Source of the DNA: Nitrospira sp.
Lineage (GTDB): Bacteria > Nitrospirota > Nitrospiria > Nitrospirales > Nitrospiraceae
Direction of reading: 5' to 3'
Assembly: GCA_037045225.1 (NCBI GenBank)
Contig: JBAOHZ010000009.1
Coordinates: 3,644,001-3,708,000, forward strand
Length of the DNA stretch: 64,000 nucleotides
Positions 51,918-60,269 of the stretch are shown one piece after another. Positions within the stretch are counted from its first letter, which is position 1, and every line of letters begins with the position of its first letter. Both the position numbers and the translations under genes were made by a program. The notes under the pieces are model-generated. The model was not told the DNA's origin, did not search any database, and worked only from the letters and a program-made list of their open reading frames with translations.

Positions 51918-53164
51918 GAGTCACCACCACTGTTCTTTCCCATTTTGAATGTTTTTTGGAAGTTCACCAGGCTGGGCTGGATGCGGAACGGACGTCCGAC
52001 GGCGTCCACGACCGCTTCCTGGGTTTTGAGCCCGTTGCCGGTGATATAGGCGACCGTGACATCGTTCTTCTTGATCAGCCCCTGCTTCACGAGCTTGCAC
52101 AGCACCCCGATGGTCACGCCGCCGGCTGTCTCGGCAAAAATGCCTTCGGTCTGGGCCAGCAGTTTGATCCCTTCGACCACTTCCTCGTCCGTCACCGAGT
52201 CCATCGCGCCCTTGCTCTCCGCGGTGGCTTTCAAGGCGTAGTAGCCGTCGGCCGGGTTGCCGATGGCGAGGGATTTGGCGATCGTCTTCGGCTTGACCGG
52301 TTTGAAAAAATCCCGGCCTGCTTTGAAGGCGGTGGCGATCGGGGAGCAGCCTTCAGCCTGTGCGCCGTTGATCTTCGTGCGCACGGAATCGACCAGCCCC
52401 AGGGCATGCATTTCGTGCAGTCCCTTCCAGATCTTCGTCAGCAGAGACCCGGAAGCCATGGGAATTACGGCCTGATCCGGCGTGCGCCAGCCGAGTTGCT
52501 CGACCGTTTCGAATGCGAGGGTTTTGGACCCCTCGGCATAGTAGGGACGAATGTTGATGTTGACGAAGGCCCAGCCATGCTCGCCCGCGATTTCACTGCA
52601 GAGTCGGTTCACATCGTCGTAGTGGCCCTCGACCTCGACCACATTCGGCTTGTAGATCAGGTTGCCGAGCACCTTCGCCGCTTCGAGGTCGGCCGGGATG
52701 AAGACATAACATTTCATGCCCGCTGCCGCCGCGTGTGCTGCGACGGAGTTGGCCAGGTTGCCGGTTGAAGCGCAGGCGACCGTTTCAAAGCCGAGTTCCC
52801 GCGCGCGCGTGAGGGCAACCGAAACGACCCGATCTTTGAACGACAGGGTCGGATGGTTGACCGTATCGTTCTTGATGTAGAGCTCATCGATGCCCAGATA
52901 GGCACCGAGATTCTTCGCCCGCACCAACGGCGTCAACCCCGCATGGGGGCCGATAATCGCGGTGCTTTCGACCGGTAACAGGTCGATATAGCGCCACATG
53001 CTGTTCGGACCCTGTTCGATCTTTTTCCGGGAGATCGTGCTTTTGATCTCGTCGTAGTTGTATTTCACTTCGAGCGGGCCGAAGCACATCTCACAGACGT
53101 GGATGGCTTTGGGTGGATATTCCTTCCCACATTCCCGGCACACGAGCGCTTTCATTTTCGACAT
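51914..53164 (-). CDS. thrC: Threonine synthase (PLP-dependent, zinc-ribbon type)
   Basis: 416 aa from the ATG at 53164 with GAAGGTG upstream; the longer frame from 53236 is not supported. An N-terminal zinc ribbon (VCRECGKEY and VCEMCFGPL) is followed by the PLP lysine in LSFKDRVVSV. The phosphate loop is STGNLANSVAAHAAAAG. It makes threonine from phosphohomoserine. Within a sulfur-carrier cluster it may instead use phosphohomoserine or phosphoserine with a thiocarboxylated carrier, as CysM does; that is speculation. Confidence 0.88.
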   Translation of the reverse strand: MSKMKALVCRECGKEYPPKAIHVCEMCFGPLEVKYNYDEIKSTISRKKIEQGPNSMWRYIDLLPVESTAIIGPHAGLTPLVRAKNLGAYLGIDELYIKNDTVNHPTLSFKDRVVSVALTRARELGFETVACASTGNLANSVAAHAAAAGMKCYVFIPADLEAAKVLGNLIYKPNVVEVEGHYDDVNRLCSEIAGEHGWAFVNINIRPYYAEGSKTLAFETVEQLGWRTPDQAVIPMASGSLLTKIWKGLHEMHALGLVDSVRTKINGAQAEGCSPIATAFKAGRDFFKPVKPKTIAKSLAIGNPADGYYALKATAESKGAMDSVTDEEVVEGIKLLAQTEGIFAETAGGVTIGVLCKLVKQGLIKKNDVTVAYITGNGLKTQEAVVDAVGRPFRIQPSLVNFQKTFKMGKNSGGDS

Positions 53165-53177
53165 GGAGACACCTTCG

Positions 53178-54005
53178 CTACAAGTTACGTTGACCCGGGA
53201 GCGCACACGTCGGCCCGGCGACGTCGCCGTCTTCAATCAGCTTCGTAATCGTGGGCCGTTCACCGCAGAGCGGACAATCAGGATTCCGCTTGATGCGGAT
53301 CTCTCTAAACTGGGTGCGACGCGCATCGAAGTCCAGGAGGCGATCGGTCAACGGGCGACCGATGCCGAGGATCAGCTTCAGCACTTCGGTGGCCTGAATC
53401 GTGCCGATGATGCCGGCCAGCACACCGATGACACCGGCCTCCTGGCAGGAGGCGACGAGTCCCTCGGGTGGCGGCTTCTTAAACACGCAGCGATAGCAGG
53501 CCGATTTCTTCGGAATAATGGTGGTGACGCGACCATCGAATCGCAGAATGCCTCCATGCACCAACGGTTTGTCGGCGAAGAAGCAGGCATCGTTGATGAG
53601 AAACTTCGTGGGGAAGTTATCGACGCCGTCGATGACCACATCGTAACCGCTCATGATTTTCAGCGCGTTGCCGGCGGTGAGTCGTTCTTCGTACATCACC
53701 ACGGTGACGTCGGGATTCAGCGCCTGAATCTTTTCTTTGCCGGAGACGACCTTCGGGCGACCCACGTCGGGTGTGTGGTGAATGACTTGCCGTTGCAGGT
53801 TGCTCAGATCCACGACATCGCTGTCGATGAGGCCGATGGTGCCGACCCCCGCAGCCGCGAGATAGAGCGCTGCAGGCGAGCCGAGCCCCCCGGCGCCGAC
53901 GATCAGGACCTTCGCCTGCACGATCTTCTTCTGGCCTTTGCCTCCGACTTCGGGAAGAAGAATATGCCGGCTGTAGCGATTGATCTGTGTTTCTGTAAAT
54001 TCCAT
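53178..54005 (-). CDS. E1-like adenylyltransferase (MoeB/ThiF family), copy 2
   Basis: 275 aa. The layout equals copy 1: LIVGAGGLGSPAALYLAAAG at the nucleotide site, DVVDLSNLQRQVIHHTPDVG, VVIDGVDNFPTKFLIND, zinc cysteines in SACYRCVFK and PDCPLCGE, and the catalytic loop SCQEAGVIGVLAG. The two copies are similar along the whole length yet differ at many positions, so they are not a recent duplicate. With two carriers in the operon, each E1 may serve one carrier. Confidence 0.92.
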   Translation of the reverse strand: MEFTETQINRYSRHILLPEVGGKGQKKIVQAKVLIVGAGGLGSPAALYLAAAGVGTIGLIDSDVVDLSNLQRQVIHHTPDVGRPKVVSGKEKIQALNPDVTVVMYEERLTAGNALKIMSGYDVVIDGVDNFPTKFLINDACFFADKPLVHGGILRFDGRVTTIIPKKSACYRCVFKKPPPEGLVASCQEAGVIGVLAGIIGTIQATEVLKLILGIGRPLTDRLLDFDARRTQFREIRIKRNPDCPLCGERPTITKLIEDGDVAGPTCALPGQRNL

Positions 54006-54012
54006 CTTGTAT

Positions 54013-54134
54013 GGGATGCTGAAAATGCCCTTCAGCTTCGTTCTCGGCTCGAGGAAGTCCTCAACGTACCCAGAGGGTACGCCTCCAGGTTCCTCTCACC
54101 TGCGGCCTTGCTGAGAGACCATTTTGAGCATCCC
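54013..54134. repeat. Palindromic intergenic repeat, about 122 bases (copy A)
   Basis: The ends are complementary: GGGATGCTGAAAAT at 54013 faces ATTTTGAGCATCCC ending at 54134. The centre has AACGTACCCAGAGGGTACGC, a second small hairpin. The same plan occurs at 55315-55496, 58158-58278 and, as a half copy, at 56119-56172. It lies between the E1 and cysteine synthase genes. Confidence 0.75.
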
Positions 54135-54159
54135 CCCCTCAATCATTCATACGAAATGG

Positions 54160-55089
54160 TCAAATATTGAAATACTTTTCGATGCTGATGTATCGCTCGC
54201 CGGTGTCGCAGAGGATCGTGACCACATTTTTCCCCGGTCCCAATTCTTCGGCGATCTTTTGCGCGGCGAAGACGTTGGCGCCGGCAGAGATGCCGACCAG
54301 CAGCCCTTCCTTCTTCGCGAGCAGTTTCGCGGTTTGATACGCTTCATCGTCGGTGACGGTTACCACGCGATCGAGTAATGTCCGGTTGAGCACTTTCGGG
54401 ATGAACCCGGCGCCGATGCCCTGAATCTTGTGAGGCCCCGGGTCTCCGCCCGACAACACGGGCGAACCGGCCGGCTCGACGGCGACGATCTTCGCGGCCG
54501 GATTCCGTTGGCGGATCACCTCACCGCAGCCTGTAATGGTGCCGCCGGTGCCGACCGCTGCGACGAAGGCATCCACGCGTCCATCCAGCGCATCTACAAT
54601 TTCCGGGCCGGTCGTTTTCCGGTGCATCTCCGGATTGGCCGGGTTGGAGAATTGGTCGGGCATATAATACGACGGATTCTGCGCGACGATGCTCTCCGCT
54701 TCTTTAATCGAGCCCTTCATCCCTTCCCACGCGGCGGTGAGGACGAGCTGTGCGCCATAGGACGACAGGAGGCTGGCGCGTTCCATGCTCATGCTTTCGG
54801 GCATCACCAAAATGAGCTTGTAGCCCCGCACCGCCGCCACCAGCGCCAAGCCGATGCCGGTATTGCCGCTGGTCGGTTCCACGATGGTGCCGCCCGGCTT
54901 CAGTTTACCCAGGCGCTCGGCCTCGTTGATCATGTTCAGGCAGATGCGGTCCTTGATGCTGCCGCCTGGATTGAACGATTCGACCTTGGCGTAAATCGTG
55001 GCCCCGCCCGGTTTGCTCAGACGGTTGAGTCGAACCAGCGGGGTTCCGCCGATCAGCTCGGTGATATCTGTATGGGCCTTGACGGTCAC
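54160..55089 (-). CDS. cysK: Cysteine synthase (PLP-dependent)
   Basis: 309 aa. PLP lysine Lys46 in NPGGSIKDRICLNM, phosphate-binding loop TSGNTGIGLA, glycine loop VGTGGTITGCGEV and the C-terminal SGANVFAA pattern of CysK/CysM. It joins O-acetylserine, or O-phosphoserine in CysM types, with sulfide or a thiocarboxylated carrier. Neighbouring carriers and the JAMM protein favour use of a carrier, as in the Mycobacterium CysM-CysO-Mec set. The start overlaps the stop of the carrier gene upstream. The CysK/CysM choice is not certain. Confidence 0.9.
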   Translation of the reverse strand: MTVKAHTDITELIGGTPLVRLNRLSKPGGATIYAKVESFNPGGSIKDRICLNMINEAERLGKLKPGGTIVEPTSGNTGIGLALVAAVRGYKLILVMPESMSMERASLLSSYGAQLVLTAAWEGMKGSIKEAESIVAQNPSYYMPDQFSNPANPEMHRKTTGPEIVDALDGRVDAFVAAVGTGGTITGCGEVIRQRNPAAKIVAVEPAGSPVLSGGDPGPHKIQGIGAGFIPKVLNRTLLDRVVTVTDDEAYQTAKLLAKKEGLLVGISAGANVFAAQKIAEELGPGKNVVTILCDTGERYISIEKYFNI

Positions 55090-55286
55090 CGGCCACCGCC
55101 CATGTAGAACAGAAACTCCACATGATCGCCGTCTTTTAGCTGTGTGGTCTCGAGATGTGTCCGTTCGAGCATGGTGTCATTTACTTCGACTGCCACCATT
55201 TGGGGCTCGATGCTCTTGGCTTTCAAGAGCTCCAGCACGCTGCCCCCTGCGATCTCTTCGGCCTTGCCGTTGATCATGACCTGCAT
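55086..55286 (-). CDS. ThiS-like sulfur-carrier protein with a one-residue tail after its Gly run
   Basis: 66 aa, ThiS fold: MQVMINGKAEEI, VLELLKAKSIEPQMVAVEVND, QLKDGDHVEFLFYMGGGR. ThiS normally ends in Gly-Gly; this one ends Gly-Gly-Gly-Arg, so a peptidase must remove at least the Arg before an E1 can act. The JAMM protein at 50000-50512 is the obvious candidate, as HcyD trims HcyS in Wolinella. First gene of the run. The cysteine synthase start overlaps its stop by 4 bases. Confidence 0.85.
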   Translation of the reverse strand: MQVMINGKAEEIAGGSVLELLKAKSIEPQMVAVEVNDTMLERTHLETTQLKDGDHVEFLFYMGGGR

Positions 55287-55314
55287 ATCCGCTCCTGAAA
55301 AGGTGAGAGTCTGA

Positions 55315-55496
55315 CAGGATCCCGAAAACGTCCGCCAGCGGCGTTCTCGCCTCGTGCCAAGTCTGATGTGTCGTAAGCCACGGCCGGCTCACCGTCTTGC
55401 CGGGATCCACACACGGAGCGCGCTACGGATACTTCGCGCCGTGGACCTCGCTGTGGCCTTGCTGGACAGCCGTTTTGAGTATCCTGGGAACAGGTA
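55315..55496. repeat. Palindromic intergenic repeat (copy B, longer and degenerate)
   Basis: CAGGATCCCGAAAACGTCCG at the left faces CAGCCGTTTTGAGTATCCTG at the right; GGCGTTCTCGCCTCGTGCC and GGCCTTGCTGGAC are shared with the other copies. The centre (about 55360-55440) is longer and has no counterpart. From 55497 to 55730 I see nothing but the ribosome site of the next gene. Confidence 0.65.
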
Positions 55497-55730
55497 TTCT
55501 TGTTGCGCCTTACGTGTGGGTGCTGATTATTTGCCTGAGCCCACAGAGGTTTTTTGTAAACTGCTAAATAATTTCAAGAAGTTAGCAAACGCGTTCTTGT
55601 TTTGTCAAGGCAACAGACCTCACTGCGTCGATGTTGTGGAGGCTGCTGCGGAGTCGCACGGGGCAGGCCGCCGCTTTCTTGACTTTCACTATGCCTAGCT
55701 TACAGTATGCGCCGGTCTGGAGGGTAGGGC

Positions 55731-56108
55731 ATGTGGAAGAAAAATTTCTTATTTCGCGCGCATGAGGCGGCTCCGCTGAAAGAGTCGGAAAACGAGCTGT
55801 TTCATGATGCGGAACCGGCCTTGGACAGCGCCGGGTTGCAGATGGAAAAATTCTTGTCGGTGTGGGTGCAGGGGGAAGGCGAGGACGAGCGTCCCTCCAT
55901 GTATACCAACATCTATGTGCGGACCGCGACGCTCGATTTCCGGACGCGCGCCGGCTTTCTCCAGCCCTTGCAGGGCCGGTCGCATCAGATCAAGCAGATG
56001 TTGACGCCGGAGCAGAAGGGCTTTTTACGCGAGTGGTTGTCGACAACGTCGCCGCAAGCCTGGGAAGAATCGGACGACCATTTCCGAACGCTCTTCGACC
56101 TAGAGTGA
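55731..56108 (+). CDS. Protein of unknown function, 125 aa
   Basis: GGAGGG lies about 7 bases before the ATG. No signal peptide or membrane helix. It has a central mixed segment (MEKFLSVWVQGEGEDERPSM then IYVRTATLDFRTRAGF) and a C-terminal helical part with Trp residues. No family recognised. It lies divergent to the sulfur-carrier operon with a repeat between. Confidence 0.6.
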   Translation: MWKKNFLFRAHEAAPLKESENELFHDAEPALDSAGLQMEKFLSVWVQGEGEDERPSMYTNIYVRTATLDFRTRAGFLQPLQGRSHQIKQMLTPEQKGFLREWLSTTSPQAWEESDDHFRTLFDLE

Positions 56109-56118
56109 TCTGTTCTAG

Positions 56119-56172
56119 CAGGATGCTGAAAACCTCCGTCAGCGGCGTTCTCGACTCGCGTGCCGATACGTG
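56119..56172. repeat. Half copy of the palindromic repeat (copy C)
   Basis: CAGGATGCTGAAAACCTCCG then TCAGCGGCGTTCTCGACTCG matches the left half of the repeat. The right half is missing; GATACGTGAAGCGTTC follows, a word of the other repeat family. Confidence 0.65.
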
Positions 56173-56249
56173 AAGCGTTCTGTGTTTCATCAGTAGGTCA
56201 GCGAAGTTCACTTGCATTCATCGAATCTCTTCTGCCAGCTTGATCACGC

Positions 56250-56795
56250 ATGAGTCGTCCGACCTGTCCTACACCGATTGCTTTGATTGTTATCGGGTTT
56301 GTGTTTCTGGTGCAGCTCCCTGTCTGTGCCTCCGCTACGATTGATGTTTATTATGCGCCGGAGGATCGGCCCATTGATCGGGTCGTTGGCCTCTATGCCC
56401 ATGCGACGCGGTACATCTATGTGTCGGTCTATGCCTTAACGGCGCCCTCGGTGGTGAAGGCGCTGGTGGAGGCGAAACGCCGTGGGGTGGATGTCCGGGT
56501 GATTACCGACCGCGAGCGGCTCAACGATCCGAAGCAGCACAGTGCCGTGAATACTTTACGGTTGGCGGGCGTGCCCATCAAGATCAACCGGCATGATGCC
56601 TTGATGCACCTGAAACAGGTCGTGATCGACGATGCCATCAATACCTCCGGCTCAGCCAACCATACGACGAGCGGGAACCGGTACAATGACGAACGCCTCG
56701 ATGTCATCACCGATGCGCGATTGACCGCGAAGGCGCGTGAGAAGTTTCTCACCATGTGGGATGACCACGAACGATTTATGGTCTGGGCGCAGTAG
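56250..56795 (+). CDS. Exported phospholipase D-family endonuclease (Nuc type)
   Basis: 181 aa with a signal peptide (IALIVIGFVFLVQLPVCASA). It has one HKD motif: His120, Lys122 and Asp127 in MHLKQVVID, followed by TSGSANHTTSGNRYNDE, as in the single-domain nucleases Nuc and similar. Such proteins dimerise to make one active site and cut nucleic acids without metal. Likely periplasmic. It is 12 bases upstream of the FAD oxidoreductase gene on the same strand. Confidence 0.85.
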   Translation: MSRPTCPTPIALIVIGFVFLVQLPVCASATIDVYYAPEDRPIDRVVGLYAHATRYIYVSVYALTAPSVVKALVEAKRRGVDVRVITDRERLNDPKQHSAVNTLRLAGVPIKINRHDALMHLKQVVIDDAINTSGSANHTTSGNRYNDERLDVITDARLTAKAREKFLTMWDDHERFMVWAQ

Positions 56796-56807
56796 GACGG
56801 GGCGCGC

Positions 56808-58085
56808 ATGGGACGTGGAATGATCGAGACCGATGTGGCGATTGTTGGGGCAGGCGGCGGAGGCGCCGTGTTGGCGCTGATGCTTGCGCAGCAGGGGGTG
56901 CGGTCGCTGGTGCTGGAGCGGGCTGCCGGGCCGCCGCAGGGATTGCGAGGCGAGATCCTGCAGCCGAATGGGCAGCGGGTGCTTGATCGGTTGGGGTTAC
57001 TGGACAAGCTGCCTCCCCATGCCGTGCGACCGGTGCGTCGATTCAACTTTTGCCGGGCGGGTGGGGAGCGGCTCTGTACGGTGGACTACGGAGATCTGCC
57101 GGCGCCCTACAATCGCGCCCTGGTGACGCTGCCGAATGTGGCACACCATGCCATTCTCGATGCGCTGGAGAAGCAGAATCCTGACGGGCTGTGGTACGAC
57201 TCTACGTTTACCGGTCTTCGGCTCGACGGCTCGCGGGTGATCGGTTTGCAGGCGACACGTCATGGTGAACCGGTCGATATCTCTGCGCGGTTGGTGGTGG
57301 GCGCCGACGGCGCGTTGTCCAAAGTGCGCGAATCCCTCGGTATCACCGCTCAGCTCTACCGGTATCCCGAAAGTTATCTCATTGCGATTCTCAAGGCGCC
57401 GCCCGAGTTTAATGAAGCGCGATATCTGGTGGGTAAACGCGAAATTCTGGGCCTCTTCCCCGCCGCCGGGCAACAAGTCTATGCCTTCTCTATGATCAAG
57501 GCCGGATCGTACGAGGCGGTCAAAGCCCGTGGGCTTGAAGCGTTGCGACGAGCCTGGGTCAGGATCGATCCAAGTATGGAAGGTGTGGTTGAAGGACTGG
57601 TCGATTGGAGCCAGACCGGGTACATGCCGACCGGGCGTGTCAAAACCGATCGATGGGTGGCCGACGGCGCCCTGCTTATCGGGGATGCGGCCCATGCCAT
57701 GAATCCGCATGCATCTCAGGGGCGCATGCAGGCGATGGTGGATGCGGTAGTGGTGGCGGATCTCATTCCCGGCTGGTTGAAGAAGAATGATTTCTCCGCT
57801 GAGTCGTTGCGCGCATTTGAAGTGGCGAGGCGGCCACACGTGATGATGTTGCAGCGGCTGGCCGATGAGCAATGTCGATTCTGGAATACCGGCAATCCGG
57901 TGATCGCGTATCTGCGGAATCGGGTGTTCCGGACGCTCGACCGTAATGCCAGACTGCGCTATCGTGTGCTCTCCACTACGGCAGGATTGCGAAGCTGCCC
58001 GCCGTTTTCATTGGTGGATCGAGTGATGGCTGCTGGATTGTTGCCCGATCCACGCGCAGATCAGAAATCAGCGACCGAAACATAA
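56808..58085 (+). CDS. FAD-dependent oxidoreductase (UbiH/PHBH-type monooxygenase fold)
   Basis: 425 aa. The dinucleotide loop is VAIVGAGGGGAVLALMLAQQG with Glu at the end of the second strand (LVLERAAG). A middle DG motif is LVVGADGALSKVRESLG and the FAD ribityl site is LLIGDAAHAMNPHASQG. This set marks the aromatic hydroxylase superfamily, which includes ubiquinone hydroxylases and geranylgeranyl reductases. The substrate is not evident. An alternative start at 56820 also fits. Confidence 0.82.
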   Translation: MGRGMIETDVAIVGAGGGGAVLALMLAQQGVRSLVLERAAGPPQGLRGEILQPNGQRVLDRLGLLDKLPPHAVRPVRRFNFCRAGGERLCTVDYGDLPAPYNRALVTLPNVAHHAILDALEKQNPDGLWYDSTFTGLRLDGSRVIGLQATRHGEPVDISARLVVGADGALSKVRESLGITAQLYRYPESYLIAILKAPPEFNEARYLVGKREILGLFPAAGQQVYAFSMIKAGSYEAVKARGLEALRRAWVRIDPSMEGVVEGLVDWSQTGYMPTGRVKTDRWVADGALLIGDAAHAMNPHASQGRMQAMVDAVVVADLIPGWLKKNDFSAESLRAFEVARRPHVMMLQRLADEQCRFWNTGNPVIAYLRNRVFRTLDRNARLRYRVLSTTAGLRSCPPFSLVDRVMAAGLLPDPRADQKSATET

Positions 58086-58157
58086 GGTGATGACTTTCCT
58101 TGTAGGTTACGAGAATTTCTTATCCTGCAACCATCAGGGCGAGAACGAATTTCCCCT

Positions 58158-58278
58158 GGGGATGCTCAAAAAGCCGTCCAGCAAGGCCGCAGCGAGTGAA
58201 GGGCCGAGGCGTACCCTTGCGGTACGTTGAGGGCCTGAACGAGGCGAGAACGCCGCTGGAGGGATTTTTCAGCATCCC
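58158..58278. repeat. Palindromic intergenic repeat, 121 bases (copy D, most complete)
   Basis: Ends: GGGGATGCTCAAAAAG at 58158 and GGATTTTTCAGCATCCC at 58278. Inside: CCAGCAAGGCCGCAGCGAG, GTACCCTTGCGGTAC as central hairpin, AACGAGGCGAGAACGCCGCTGG. Compared with copy A it is in the opposite orientation: its right end corresponds to copy A's left end. Confidence 0.78.
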
Positions 58279-58302
58279 ACCCCAACCACGACAGAGGTGT
58301 TT

Positions 58303-59061
58303 GTGACACAACCAACCGCACTCGATATTCCCTCCGAGGTTCAGCAACTGCTCAAGCGCTACGTGAAGGAAACCACTGCGCTGCTGGGTTCGCAGTTGGA
58401 AGGCATTCTGCTGTACGGCAGCGCCGTGGGTGGAGAATTCCTGCCCGGCCGTTCGAACCTGAATCTCTTGCTCATGTTGTCCGGATACGAACGCGAGGGC
58501 CTGAAGCGCTATGCCAAGGCGCATAAACGATGGAGTCGTGAACAATTCGTGGTGCCGCTTCTGGTGACGGAGGCTGAACTCACGCGGCCTGGCACCGTAT
58601 TCCCGCTTGAATACCTGGAAATTCAGGAACACCATCGCGTGCTCTGGGGCCGGGATCCCTTCATCGGCATGCACATCGACCGGACGCATATCGCCTATCA
58701 AGTGCAGCAGGGCATTCAAGGGAACCTGGTGCGTCTGCGGCAACGATATATCGAAGGCGGCGGCACGGAAGAAGCGATGACCATATTGTTGCTGCTCTCA
58801 TTGACCGCCTTGCTGCCCTGCTTGCGCGGCCTGCAACGGATTGCCGGACAGCCGGCCCTGTTTCAGTCGGATGCGTTGCTCGCAGGGATCCGCACGATGA
58901 CGGGACTCGATCTCGCCGGGTTCACCGATGTGCTTGAGTTGAAGCGGGGCATTATTTCACCTGGTCCGGTGGAGGTGCCGCGCTTGTTTGAGCGGTATGC
59001 GGCGAACCTTGGGGCGTTGATCGCGCTGATCCGCCCGGATGGGACGGTGGCGCCGCGATGA
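58303..59061 (+). CDS. Nucleotidyltransferase-fold protein with altered catalytic residues
   Basis: 252 aa, GTG start at 58303 with AGAGG before it. The N-terminus resembles Pol-beta-type nucleotidyltransferases: ILLYGSAVGGEFLPGRSNLN, where Gly39-Ser40 are present. The two catalytic Asp of the usual G-S...S-D-x-D motif read Asn52 and Asn54. The C-terminal half is helical. It may be an inactive fold used for binding, or act differently. TPM gene overlaps its stop (ATGA). Confidence 0.7.
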   Translation: MTQPTALDIPSEVQQLLKRYVKETTALLGSQLEGILLYGSAVGGEFLPGRSNLNLLLMLSGYEREGLKRYAKAHKRWSREQFVVPLLVTEAELTRPGTVFPLEYLEIQEHHRVLWGRDPFIGMHIDRTHIAYQVQQGIQGNLVRLRQRYIEGGGTEEAMTILLLLSLTALLPCLRGLQRIAGQPALFQSDALLAGIRTMTGLDLAGFTDVLELKRGIISPGPVEVPRLFERYAANLGALIALIRPDGTVAPR

Positions 59062-59795
59062 GTCGTCCATCCAGGAGCAACATCGGTTTTATTGTGGGGT
59101 TGGGCCTTCTGCTGCTGTTCGTCGCCGTGCCGCTCGGAATCGCTCGTGAGCCGGTGCCTTCCTATGACCCGCAGGGCTATGTGAGCGACCATGCCGGGGT
59201 GATCGACGCCGAGTGGCGCGCGCGAATCCGTTCCGTCTGCCAGGATCTTGAACGCAAAACCGGGGTGGAAATGGTGGTCGTCACCGTACCCACCCTGAAA
59301 CCCTATGGCTCGGCCAACGACTACGCAGTGGGGCTCTATCAGAAATGGGGCATCGGGTCGGCTCAGAACGAGCATGGGGTCTTGGTGTTGTTGGCGGTGC
59401 AGGAACGGCAGGCGGCCGTCACCATGGGACGGCGGATGCTGCCGGTGATGGGCGGGAACGTCGTCGGGAAGGTTGGGCACGAATACCTCGACCCGGCCAT
59501 CAAGAACGGCCATTTCGGCGAAGGACTCTATCGAACCGTCGTGGGGTTGGCATCGGTCTCCCAGGACATTCGTGTGTCGAATGTGCAGAAAGCGCACTTT
59601 CGCGGACTCGGATTCTGGATCACCATCACCACGGCCGGCGGCGCGCTCTGGTTTTTCTGGTGGCTCAGCCGCCCGGACCTGCGCCATCCCTACGGGCGTC
59701 TGCGGCGTGGTGAATATTGGGGGAGCGGGCAGGGCGGTTTTGGCGGAAACTTCGGCGGCCACGGCGGCGGGATGAGCGGGGAGGGGTGGAAGTAG
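59058..59795 (+). CDS. TPM-domain (YgcG-like) membrane protein
   Basis: 245 aa. An N-terminal helix (IGFIVGLGLLLLFVAVPLGI) is followed by a TPM domain (about residues 38-160): YVSDHAGVIDAEWRARIRSV, TGVEMVVVTVPTL, VGLYQKWGIGSAQNEHGVLV. A second helix (FWITITTAGGALWFFWWLS) follows, and a Gly-rich tail (GGFGGNFGGHGGG). TPM proteins are implicated in photosystem repair in plants and in membrane protein maintenance in bacteria. Coupled to the previous gene by a 4-base overlap. Confidence 0.82.
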   Translation: MSRPSRSNIGFIVGLGLLLLFVAVPLGIAREPVPSYDPQGYVSDHAGVIDAEWRARIRSVCQDLERKTGVEMVVVTVPTLKPYGSANDYAVGLYQKWGIGSAQNEHGVLVLLAVQERQAAVTMGRRMLPVMGGNVVGKVGHEYLDPAIKNGHFGEGLYRTVVGLASVSQDIRVSNVQKAHFRGLGFWITITTAGGALWFFWWLSRPDLRHPYGRLRRGEYWGSGQGGFGGNFGGHGGGMSGEGWK

Positions 59796-59804
59796 GGGAG
59801 AGGG

Positions 59805-60085
59805 TGGGCTGATGGGTCCTCTTGGTCGCGCAACGCGCGGCCTAAGAAGGCCCTCGTTGGACGCGCCCAGTCGAGGACCCACCAGCCCACCCTCTTTTGT
59901 GAGGCGGAGTGAGCAAGCTTGGAGGGAGCATCAGAGAAACGTGCTTCCGAAACGCGCGGTCGAAGACTCCCCTCGTTGGACGCGCTCAATTGGAACCAGC
60001 CCGGCTGCCCCTCTTAGAGGTGAAAAATAAACAAGTTTTGAAGGAGCATTGTAGACAGGTGCTCGTCCGACGCACGCAGTAGGAG
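59805..60085. repeat. Structured tandem repeat, about 119-base period
   Basis: ACGCGCGG at 59833 and 59952 begins two alignable units (CCCTCGTTGGACGCGC in both, then ...GGAGGGAGCAT / GAAGGAGCATT); a third partial unit starts near 60072. Around the first unit a long inverted repeat, AGGGTGGGCTG-A-TGGGTCCTC and GAGGACCCA-C-CAGCCCACCCT, spans about 59803-59893. No protein frame is convincing. From 60086 to 60269 nothing further is seen except a possible promoter area. Confidence 0.65.
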
Positions 60086-60269
60086 ACCAAGCGGGCCATT
60101 CTATGGATGAGATGCAGCGAAGAGCCTCGATGAAATCATTCGGCTTTACGCTGCAATGCTGACAGGACTCCACAGGGGCTTACCCTGGGTCGCATGGCAC
60201 TTGCCTCTCATCTTGCATCTTATACGGAACCAGAGAATAAACAATTAGGCTGCACATACATCCCGAGTG

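Noticed and set aside
53058..54170. Open frame of 370 codons on the plus strand
   Set aside because: Antisense to the second E1 gene and to the start of thrC, both of which have complete motifs.
55354..55698. Open frame of 114 codons
   Set aside because: It runs through palindromic repeat copy B and has no protein features.
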